Assembly: GCF_000247815.1 (NCBI RefSeq)
Contig: NC_021677.1
Coordinates: forward strand, 57,293,769-57,357,768
DNA length: 64,000 nucleotides
Reading direction: 5' to 3'
Source of the DNA: Ficedula albicollis
Taxonomy: Eukaryota; Chordata; Aves; Passeriformes; Muscicapidae
In this document: piece after piece, positions 12,301 to 24,300 of the stretch
Layout of the letters: the number at the start of each line of letters is the position of its first letter
How positions within the stretch are numbered: position 1 is the first letter of the stretch
Notes under the pieces: model-generated
Told to the model about the DNA's origin: nothing
Seen by the model: only the letters and a program-made list of their open reading frames with translations
Database searches by the model: none
Position numbers and translations under genes: made by a program

Positions 12301-15300
12301 ATACTGCAGCGTAAGAACACCATGACAGGATGAGACATGGTGTCCACACAAGGCAGGAAGTCAGACATTACGTATGAGAGAGGTTGAGGAATATAGCGTG
12401 CAGCACAGGGAGATTGCCATGTTCAGACACATGCATTAGCAGGTGCCTACCAGAAGATGCTTTCAAAGTTTTTGTGGTCATTTTAAGATATGCCTCAGGG
12501 TTTTCAGTGATTTCTACATCTGAAAAAAGAATAATGTCATTTTCCTCACTATTCAATATCTTCCAACTATTAAAAACAACTGAAACAATGAGGGACAGCA
12601 AAGACAAAGAACAAACTGGTTGGTACCATTTTCAAACATTCTTAAACATTAAGGCTTCTAAAACCTTCTGATGTTTCTAAAAATAAAAGCTTGGTTTAGA
12701 CAGTACCATTTCCTTCATTTAAGAGATGAGTCTGCTCACATCTATTAATGGTACTTGAAAACCAACCAATGTGAGAGCAAGACCTCAATCCCCCTCCCTT
12801 CCCACACAGGGAGATTCTCCAGCTGTCCATGTCAAACCAAACTGCTGGACATTGGTTCTCACCTGACAGAGCACTGTAGTATTGTGCTTCTTCATCATCT
12901 TCATGAGAGGAAGAACCTCCCACATCACCTGTGTGATCCCACTCAAGTGGGATGGAGTCAACGCTGACAGGGGTCTCACAGCCTGATCTCTCATGGCCCT
13001 GAGTCGGGGGCATAAGGTGGCAAAGGGACTGTGGTGACGAGGGCCCCTCAGTGATGGCTTTCTTATGCCAGGGATCATTCTGGATTTCTCTGGAGTCTTC
13101 TTGATCTGTCTCATTTTCAGAGTTATCTTTTTCATCGTCCAATCCCTACAAATAAGTATTTATTGTATATTAATAAGATTTACAGGAGATTTTAATGAGC
13201 TAATGATTGAACCACACTGAAGTGGTACTTCTGAAGTACTACTTCAGTACTACTGAAGACAGTTTTGTGGTAAGCTGCAGCAACCATGTGCCTAAATTAA
13301 AGGGAGACAATTTCTGCCTTCTTCCACTTCTGCCAAAATCAGTCCTCACATCAGCAACTACCTCTCCTCTTTCAAGGCATTCAACAACCACCACCATAAC
13401 ATCTCTCCAGTTTGCAGGAGGAGTACCCAGTTCCAAATGGACTTAACAGCTCAGTAAGGAAATGATGCTCAGGCAGGAGTGAACAGCTACTTGTCCATGT
13501 TACCTCCTTTACCTTGCTTTCTAACAGATTTCTTTCTTTTCGAGGCCAAGCAAACTGAAAGCCATCTGAAAATTCCCAGGGAAAAGCAAAGTGCATGCTG
13601 TTCCCCATTCAGGATTCTCACAACAAAGTGGACAGATGGAGTGGACAAAGAAATACATAAAGAGATACTCTAAGCACATTATTGATGGTAAGGAAAACAA
13701 AGTGATATTAAAAACACCAAAAATATTTGAAGCCTTTAAGCCACAAACTGTATAGTTCTGAACCTTATGAACAACCTCAATGCTATTATCCAGATTCTGC
13801 AGATGGAGAGGCATGAAAGGATTGGCAACAAAGATTTAGCAAGGCTGGCACATCTACTGCAGAGCTCCTGAGCCCTTGGGGCTCAAACAACTCAGTCAAG
13901 CTGCTAGGAATAAGCAATTGCAATTCCAAAACCAAAATAAGCATTGCAATTCAAACACCAAAATCATGTCAAAGCATTGAAACAACTGTTGTTTCTTACA
14001 GGATCCCTTGAAGTCAGTCTTTGATGGAACCGGGCAACTCGCCCAAACACCTCCTGGCAGTATCGATGAAGTTCTTCCAATTCATCTTCAATCAGGATGG
14101 CATCCAAAGGCTCACTCTTCTGAATCAACTGCTCCCCAAAAACAATTAGCTGATCAATCTTGTTGGTGTTTAATGTTATTTCCTGCTGGAAACCCTATTT
14201 GGAACATACAACAAAAATAATTATTTCTCCATTGGCCCTTTCTAGCCTAAAGTTTGTCCCTGTTTTTTAGCTCACTGCAGTAAAAGACAAGCAGCAATGG
14301 ACACTGTTGTCTAACTTAATTTGGCAAACATATTTTTATTCAAGAGGCCCAAAGGTTTGTTTTATGAGAAGAATTACAGTTCCAAATGAAGTAGCATTTT
14401 CCACCCATGTGTACCATGTATGGCTCCAGTGTCCTGAATCTACAGAGGATCGTGATACAAGAGTTCAGCTAGTCAGGGGTTATTTTTCTGTTGGGTACAC
14501 AAAATCTTTTTCTCACTAGTCAAGAAGTTTGTTTGGTTGTTTGGGTCTCCAGCCTACACAACAGTAAATCTACATCCCAAAACAATAACAGTGCAGGGAG
14601 AAGGGAGAAATGAGCATATAATAGAGGAGAGAACTAATATATTCCTTAGAATCACTGCACATTCCTGATGTCTAATTTCTGCTAAAATTCCCAGCTACAA
14701 ACATGAGCTCCAAGGAGAGATTGTACTATAATGCCAATTCAGAAAAGATTTGCACCAGAAAATAATGCCTGAATTTAGGAATGTAGCTCTTACTGTTAAG
14801 CAGCACCTGCTGCTTTCCTGACCAGATACCACTGTCACTGACACATATTGTCAGGAGAAAATGGCATGGCAGGACAGAACTGAGCCTGAACACTGAATCT
14901 GAATTAAATAATGCACAGCTTAATCTTGACTCAGACAATATGTTTTAACAATTTCCTGCTGTCTTTAAACAAATACAGTTCTACAGAGATCTGGTGGCTG
15001 TTGTGAAATTACAGAAAATGGATGGTTTTATCAGGCAAGGGAAGCCCAACAGGATCACTGGGCTATAGTAAACAACTGCTTCATAAGGATACGTACATTT
15101 AACTGGCGCATTTTGTCATCAAAGTTACTTTTTGAGAAGTGCTCCACATTTGTCAGCTGTAAGTCCATTTCCGTGAGCCAGACAAGGATGCTTTCCCTCG
15201 TTCCCTCAAACTCATCTCTGCGATTGGTGAAGTGCTGGATGGAAAAAAGGAGCCAGTGTTACATGACTTCAGCTATTAAATGAGACAGGAGCTCTCTGAA

Positions 15301-18300
15301 GCCAATGCTTTATTTCAAAACTTCTGTTCACCTTAAAGGCCAGCAGGACACAAACAGCAGCATGCCATGTATAAAACCTGTCCTCTTCCTGTAGGCATGC
15401 TAGAAAAGTGCCCTGTACTAGCCCTGTACACTATTTGTACAAAAGTGGGAGTAAAATTTTAGCAGTTCAAGATGCTTCTATAAAATTACATTCTTGATTC
15501 CACACATTCCTTCTCCCACATCATTATACCAGCAACAGTTATTTGGACTGTGGCTTAACATCTAATTTGTTCTAAACTTAAAACAGAGATAAACAAAGAA
15601 AGTAGCCCCTATATCTCTAATTAAAGTAATTAAAACTATGAGATTAAAATCAGTTTTTACTGATTTTACAGTGGAGAGGCTGGATCATGGATGAGCATGG
15701 CAGTGTAATTAATGCATTGTTTCATGCTCCACAGAAGCTGTTAACAGACATGCAGCTTGCCTGTTCTGTAGGTGGATTTACATTTCAGAAGGGGATCATG
15801 TAACATCCCAAATATAACAATTCAATTGCACAGATCAAACCCCATCACTGCTCTCACTGCCTCACCCAATGACTTTTGGGAGCTAACAGTTTTCCCTGTG
15901 AGTTGCTTGTAGCACTGCTATATTTAAAAATCTGGCAGTGACAAGTTTCCCCCAGGGCACAGCATAGAGTATCTGCCCAGAGATCAGTTTAATTGATGAG
16001 CAGGATACTTCATTGAAGTGTCACAAATACATTCTTCAAATACATTCCTCATCAGGCAGACAGCACAGCAGGAGCTGCTTTCTATCACATCTCCATCTTC
16101 AATGCCTTGCTGGTGAATCACGACTTGGCACCAAGTAGAGCTGAGTTGGAAACTCCAAACCATATCTGCACTTGGAGGCCTTTTGTCTCACTGCCTCTTA
16201 TCTACGGAAAGGTGCAAGTGCATCAACACATCCACCCATTACAAGTGGGTAAGAGGAAAGTGTGATGGGAGACGTGAGTATTGCAACCGACCTCTCAAAA
16301 TCTGCACTCCTTCTTCCTTTAAGTTTTTCTTCAGCTATCAAGAAGCAATCTACCAAGGTCAGGTTTATGCCATGTACTCAGTGACCCTTCCAGAGCTCCT
16401 CTGCTAGGCCGGTAGCTCAGGACAGAGTGAGTTGCTCTGATGTGGGCTTTTGTGGGTAATTCCTGCAGAACCCTGCGAGTGCTCCTCCCTCCCTCACCCC
16501 AGGGTGCCACTACCTTGAGCCTCCTGAGAATGGAAGCGACTCGTTTCTGGAGGTTGTCCCAGCGCTGGTTGCCCTCGTGCACCATCTGCTTGAGCTTGCT
16601 GGCCGAGTCGGTGCGGTTCTCGCGGGCCAGGCGCCGGTACTGCTTATTGATCAGCTCCAGCTGCGTGAGGCGCTCGTGGATCTGCCGCTGGAACGCCTGC
16701 AAGGCAAGGCAGAGCTCATTCCCTGCTAACAGTCAGCATGTGGATATTACCCATCAACAGAGATGATGCCCTCCCCCTACAAACAGGCCTTCCCACTGCA
16801 AAACTAAATCCAGATTTTGAGACCCGTATTTTAAACCATCTGCTCAAACTTAGCTCACTAGGAAAAGAAAGAAAAGCATAAATATCATACTACCAAAGTC
16901 TCCTGCCTAAAAAAAGCTTTAAACTTGTGTCTGTTCAGAGCACTATATTCTCCAAATTAAAAAAAATTCTGGAGACAGACATCTAGCAGCTGCACACTCA
17001 CCAAATAATTTATGTTCTCTATACCACCAATGCCAAGCAGTGACTTGGGCATTTTGCACAGACAATAAGTATTCAGCAGCCTGATACTGAGCATAAAAAA
17101 GGCAGTTAAGAAATTCACCTCAAATTTCTTCAGCTCCTCTTTTGCATGTGTGTACAAGACCTCTGAAGAATTAGGCCTAGCTGCTATATTTTCAGATGCT
17201 TTTAGCCAATCTTCAAAGCGAGAATAGTCATCCAAAAACCTCTGCCACAGACGCCAAGTTTCTTCGATTCTGAGAGAGCAAAAACAGAAAGGTTTTATCA
17301 CAAGCTATCGACTCTGGATTCTTTTTTCCTTCTCAAAATCCACCTCGTGGCAAAAGCTACAGTGTTTCCTCATAATGCTGCCACAGGTTTCTGTGGGGTA
17401 AGAACAGGAGACGTACTTCATTCGCCTTTCCATGGACATGGCACAGATGTTTCTCCACCGTCTGTCCAAGCTCCTGGTGGTTTGCTGGATGGAGTCACAC
17501 TCTGTCTCGTTAGCACATGCATCTGAGTCGTGTAGCAGGACTTCACAGATGTTAAACACCGACTCCACACCCGCTGTGTGCTGCTCTATGTCTCTCTGCA
17601 GGTCCTGCCACCAGCAAAAGAACAGCGTCAGCAAAAGGAAACGTGCCTGGCTACATCTCAGCCATGCCCTTTCAAAATGCAGCAGAGGATGGAGAAAGAG
17701 CAATTCCCATGTCAGGAAAAGCTTATTTAGCTTTAGAAAAGACCTGCAGGATGACTGTGCAGATGACACAGGTCAGGAGAGAACTGCCATGCAAAAAAAG
17801 GTGTCTCAGTCTAAACTCAATCTCCTCATTAACAGTCTGGACAATTTTAATATATATTCAAAATAAACCTTACCTATACCATAAATAATTTCTTATTAAT
17901 TTTGACAGGAAATAAACCTTACCTATACCATAAATAATTTCGACAGCAAATAAACCTTACCTATACCATAAATAATTTCTTATTAATTTTGACAGGACAA
18001 GATAACTGTCTCATATCAGGTTACTACACCGAAAGGCTCATCAGAGAACTCCTGGTGCAGTACATGCATTTTAGTGACTGATCACAGGCTGCAGCATGAA
18101 ACACAAGCACAGTACACAAGTACCTGGTGCTACACTCCTTTTCTTATTCCCTCTTGTAGGGCTCCTGTTCTGACAGACTGTTTTAAAGGGTCTGGCAAAG
18201 ACCTTTTGTCTAATCTACACTACAGGTTTCTTTTCCAGAGTCTGCACCTCCATGATAGTCCAGCCTTTCATCCTGTACCCATCACTACTCTTAAAGTCAG

Positions 18301-21300
18301 TGTAGTTGAAAGACAGAAAAAAAAGCCTTATCTAAATAATTCTTATTGAAAAGGTAGATCTGTACTACGCTACCAACTTTAAATATTAATAAAACTACAA
18401 TTCCATTTTTTCATATTTTTGGCTTTTCTAATGAAGGATACAGAGACTTTTGCTTGAATAACACTAGAGCAACAAATACAAATGAGTATTTTCCTGACAA
18501 AAGTGAACTGGAGTTCCCATTAAATGGTATTTACTGATTTCAGTCAACAGATGAAGCAGAATTGGTTTTGCTCTAGACTTAAAAAAAATCCCAAACAAAA
18601 TAAAACAAATAAACCCCTCTGAAATACACATAGCTTGTAGTAAATACAAAATGAGTTGAAGGAAGATTTTTCGCAGAAGTCAACAAGCTGCAAGCAGTTG
18701 ATAATCACTCAGTGGCAGTACTCAGTGTTACATGGGCACCTGAATCAAGGGCTAAGCCATAAATGGTCAAAAGTATGGTGAGTGGGATTAGTAGTAATGA
18801 AAATGAATGTCATAATGTAGAAGTGAAATTCTTTACATGGACAAGACTGACAGAAGAAGACTCAACAAAATTTTTTACAGGTTACTAAGCATTCACAGCT
18901 ATTTACTGAGCAAGATGCATCAGTGTCTTTTCAACACAGGCTCCACAGCTGGAAGCAGGCTCTGCCTCACTACAGGTACCTGGAGAGCCTCTTTTGAATG
19001 AATTAAATTCCACTGGATTTCCAGGTGTATTAGTGAAAATGAGAATTCTGACCATAGGCTACAAATTAATTCTAACTTGCACTATGGTAATGTTGATAAC
19101 ATGATCTCATTACTTCAGGCCATGCCAGGGCTCTGTTGATAACATGATCTCATTACTTCAGGCCACGCCAGGGCTCATGGATGGAATAGCCTAGACAGAA
19201 TCCTTGCTGTTTTCCAAATGAGCTGATTGTAATAAGTGAGACAAACACAACAAACTAAGGGGCAGAGTGAGGAACATACATGAAGCCCTAAAAGGTACCA
19301 TTCCTTCAACTCTGCACAGCATTGCCCAGAGAGCTTTAACACACTACACACTGCTAGATTTTTGCATTAGTGAAACACCTTTGCAATCTTAAAATTAATA
19401 TTATTCATGTTGTAATCATCATCCTGTAATTGAACAAACATGCCATAAAACACCTCTGTGGATTCACGAGGCTTTTAAATTTCATTATTCAAGACTGCAC
19501 AGGTAAAGCTTTCCAGTCATGGATGTCAAATAAAACAAGCCTGCAGGGCATATTTCTCACCATTGCTCTGCTCCTGCTGAAATAAAACCAGGAAAGATCT
19601 TTTTACTTGTCCCATTCAGATAAATGTTTCACTAATGCAGAGCAAAGGCAGTTTTCCTTTTTACTGTTGTCTTTTTAGTGAGCAGAGTCTTCTCATACTC
19701 AGCCTGCTAAAAACCTACTGTAGGAGTCTAGAGGTGCCTAGAGCATCCAAAAAATGAAGCAGCAAGTAGCTCTGAGCAGCAAATGATGGCTCTTATAGAC
19801 AACTGAAGATTGAAAGCTCATAATAAAAACAAATCAGTTTGGACACAATTCCTTTGTGCTCCATGCTCTGCTCTGCCTGGCAACCTATCATGGTCTTTGA
19901 GAATGCAAAAAGTTTGAATGAGAAGAAAATATTTCTTTGTTGTTTACATGACCATTCTCAATGCAGATGAAACCATGAGAGGTTCTGGGCCAAGGCTTCT
20001 GGTGTTCAACCAGCTCCAGCAGTCCAGTCAGTGGGAGCCACCTCCAATCCGCTCACACAGGAGCTGGCCCTTCGTGTGACATTTGGGACATGAGTACATG
20101 GACAGCCACACCGACCAGCAGAGAACAGGGAACCCAGGTCTGGGTCACTCAGGGATCCTTAGACACAAAAGCAGAAGCCAGAGAAAAAAGGCGGAAAGGA
20201 TGGGAAGGATACCAATAAGTGTTCCTAAAGGCAGATGCCATAAAGCTTCCAAGCTTCCAAACTTGACAGACTTACTCTTGATATTTCGTTTTTGGGCAAG
20301 TATTGGTGTTTAACAAAAAGGCCAAATGACAACCAAACACTTAGAACCTGGTCAGACTTGCAGAACAGCCCTGAGCAAAGGATGGCTCCTCCAGCAAGTC
20401 TGTGCTTTGGCGAAGTCCCTTTGCCTTGCCTGGCTGCTGGTTAGAGAAATTCACACCAGGACTATCCAACTCCTCTCCTAAGATCCCCCTAGTAAGCCGC
20501 TGCCTTGGATAAATGCCCACCAACACCCAGCAGTGCGAGGCTGGTTCACACTTGTTGTCTCAGCAGGATTCATGCACCAGCTCCCCCAGCCCTGAGGGAT
20601 CTTCAGAGCCTCCAGATCTAACTTCATCCAAAGGTGTGTCTGCACAAATTCACCTTCCAAAGCTCAAGCATCCTGCTCTGCCAAGCTTGCCCTGCTGTCT
20701 GCAAGGAAGGGACAAGAACTGGAGGCAGTCAGGGAAATGCATCAAATCCCAGCACTTGGATCTGTCACGGCCACTCTGCAGAGAGCAGCATTCACGCCTT
20801 GTCAGTCTAAGTCATCCTCATGTACTCTGTCCACTGTGTGTGCCCTGCCTAGTCCTCAGGAAGTCTGCTGTACTGAACTGAGCAAATTTGCTTTTGTTTG
20901 TGTTATGCATGTTTTCCTTGGGTGAAGGGGGGCAGGGAGATGTGGGGGTAATTGAACACAATACTGAAATTACTGCAAGCAAATGAAGATTTTCCATGTA
21001 ACGCATCTTGGCAGGAACACGCCATGCAAAGCAAACAGACAGAAGGGTTTGCTAAAGAAAAGAAACAGGTGATTTTATACCAGGACCAATCAGCAGCATT
21101 TTAGCTCATTTACTCTGGCTGCTGCTATTTCCCACCTGCTGTTCTGCCAGTCTCTTCTGGATTTCTTGGTCATCACAGATGTCATAAACAACAGGCTTGG
21201 AAAGCTCAGACTCAATCCGGGCCAACCAGGTGCGAAGGTTACTCATGTTTTTGTCCAATTGTTGTATAAAAGCAAATGTTTCCTTCAGTTTCTTCACCCT

Positions 21301-24300
21301 AAGCAAACCAGGAAGAACATTTTGTTACAAAGATGGTCAATCAGTGGAAAGGATGTTAGCAGGAGGTGATGACAGGCATGGCTTTATGAAGCCATGCTGC
21401 ATCAAGCTGCTGCCTGTAAATCAGAGCTGTGTTTTAGTCAAAACCTACCTAAATTGGCTCAACAGGCCCCTGCTCTACAGCTGCAAGCAGGTTTTGGGTG
21501 AAGGCTTTAATGAAACTGTATAAGCAAGGTGAATTTTCATCTGCTAGGGAGCACTGGACATTCATCTAAGTGGAAATTTGTACCATAATTTACCACAGTT
21601 AAACTAAAATAGGTACCTATGGTAGGATTTTCCTTCTGTGAATTTTGCTTGGTGTCTTCTTCAAGAACCAGCAGGTTCACATTAATCAACAAGGTACCAC
21701 CTTGTGCAGAATCTGCACAAATCACCAGTCCAACACCCTGGGAAAATCACAGAATTACAGAATGGTTTGGGTTGGAAGGTCCTGAAACATCACCTTGCTC
21801 CAACCTGCCATGGGCAGGGACACCTTCTACTATTCCTGGTTGCTCCAAACTCTATCCAACCCAGCCTTGAACATTTTCAGGGATGGGGCATCCACAGCTT
21901 CTCTGGGCAACCTGTGCCAGAGCTTCACCAACCTCTGGATGCTGACAGAAGAGAATGCCTGAACAACAGCTACTATAGAACTTGTAGCACCTCAACATTA
22001 AAGCTCATCTAAACACCACACAAACACGGAGAGATATGCCAGACTCTCCTGACAGGTGAAAAATTAAAAAAAGAACCCAATCCTGATGGGGGAGAATATC
22101 AAATGGCATGGGAAACTTGTGCAGTGAACAAGCAGATGAATCATTGAGAGCATTTACTTTCCTTTCTGTTTGTAGCACAGCTCTCAAACTGCAAACTTTT
22201 TTTACTTCCAGCCTTCACAGCATATTGCCATGTCAAACCCCATATCAGCCCCTCAAATTACCCAAGTGGCATGCTTTTATATTATGGCAAATTTGTCTCC
22301 ATGTGCTGGAGAAATATCTTGTGAACTAGCTCACTGGTCTCAGATTTTTCTCATTTATTGCAATTCCCAACAAAAATTACTAAATAGACAACACCAGGGC
22401 AGCACTTATCTCTTCAGACTTATTTCAGAGCTTGTCACCTAGACCATGATAGTTAATAGAGAAAAAAAAAAAAAAAAGAAATCATGATTTGTATCAGATC
22501 TCTCTTAAACATCCAGATCACAAGATGAGATGAACTGTACCAAAAAGCACCCATGAGCTGCAATGGTCTACCCTGCAGTACTATAAATATCAACACTGCA
22601 GACTCTAAAGTCAGATGAAATCATTCCACCCATGTCCTAAGGAGAGCTCACTTGTTAGCCAGCATTGCTGCCCTGTACTGGTTTCCTGATCTCTAGTTAT
22701 ATTCTTGTGCCTTAGGATGAATTTTTGAACCTTGCATGTGATTTCTAAAATGCAAACTTGCAAATTAAACCTATAGCTACTGCCTAGTCCAACAACTATC
22801 AATTATTTAAGTCAAGTGCAGCACAAAAAGTTGAAGTCTCTATTGTGAAAAGGCTGAAACATTTCCCATTCATTGGCCACAGTGGCTGGGAACTGTCCCC
22901 ATATAAACACAACCAGCAGTGGGACTGCAAGGACAGCTTGTAAAGGGATTCACTGCATGTCCCCAAATGCAGGGGACTGTTGAGGGGTCTGAGTTGAGCC
23001 CTGATGTACTCAGCAACACAGGTCTTGTGCAAGCTGGGACTGGGGAAGGGTGAGGGCTGTAATCTCATGTAATGCAGGCAGAACAGATTGCTCCAAGGCA
23101 GAAGTGCCCACACAGGGTACCTGGACAGTTTCCTGGCCCACTGTCCTGCCTGCTGCCAAACTATCCTGGCAAGCCTTAGAGGAGAGTGGTCCAAACTGTC
23201 TGTAATGAATGGCTTTTGCAACTGATGATACTGCCTGATGATACAACGACAGAAGATCTGCAGGACACCTAATCCACAATGAATATGCCACCCTGTAAGC
23301 AACAACTGATCTTATTAACAACCTTAAGGTAACCAAAGAAGATACACACGTCAGCTAGACACTTGATTTAAGGTAAAGCACTTTTGAAGGAGATATGGGA
23401 ATGATCCTGCTGGATTTGTTCAGTCCTATTGTGTATAGAGTAAGGCCAGAAAATCTAGGGTCTCATTAGCAGCATGAAAGCTTTCCCCACCTCTTGTCCC
23501 AAAAGCACCAGGCAGTACTTTCAGTTGTTTTACAAGGAGGGCGAGAAGAACACAGTCCTACACTGAAGCTCCTGGCAGGTATTTAGCAACTCTGCACACA
23601 ACAAAAGTAAAATTAGTATTGTCTGACTGATGTAAGCCTGCAAGCCAGCCTGAAGGATCTGGCCCAAGTACATAATCCACGTTGTTCCTGCCTTGCACCC
23701 ACAAAGCTGTTGACACTGGTGCAAAGCACTTGCCTCTGCCCCTTTACATAGACTGTCTTCCACTGCTGCAGCTGATTGAAAGGAAACCAGTGGATGACAA
23801 AAGCATTTAGCTGCTCTTGCTTTTCTTAACAAGCTCTTTTCAGAACTCTGGTCCCAGGTTCAACCTTATATGCAGATAGCATCTGGCTAGCAAGCAAACA
23901 GCTGCTGTATAAATCTTGCTTTTATAGGTTTTGCTTCTGTTAAGTGGTACTCAATGAACATATCATTTCATCATCTCCTTGTGCTGTCATGGGCTGGCAG
24001 TTATTTACCTAGGAGAACTAATTCTTCCTCTGCCCTATTCCCATCAGTTAAATTGGACCTGGCTGCTTACGATGCTCAGCAGGGCCAGTGACTCCCAAGG
24101 CATGTGGCCCTCCAACAGCAGGTGACTCAGGAACCCTTTTCCCTGGAAAGGTGGACAATGGCTCTGTGCTGAGCACAGAATGGAAGAGTCTGAGCCAAAC
24201 ATCTACACTGTTGCATTATTAACTCTGCATGACTTCAGGCCAGTCAGGAGGAAAGCAAGGCTTGATCTCTGCCCTGTCCCTGACTCTACTCTGTGGCAAT

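Larger units (their letters stand above)
17605..21135. other. SYNE2: Intron between exons 24 and 25
   Basis: No coding exon is recognised. It contains two short tandem repeats, listed separately; the rest is unique. Confidence 0.75.

Noticed and set aside
13223..13258. CTGAAGTACTACTTCAG palindromic-looking cluster
   Set aside because: Arms are imperfect and short; within what chance and local slippage would give.
13146..16513. Possible first exon of a nesprin-2-alpha-1-like muscle isoform in the introns before the adaptive domain
   Set aside because: Such an isoform is expected from mammals, but I could not point to a convincing start and donor.
22461..22478. Poly-A runs here and at about 37200-37214
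   Set aside because: Simple homopolymers with no adjoining processed-gene sequence or target-site duplication that I could see.
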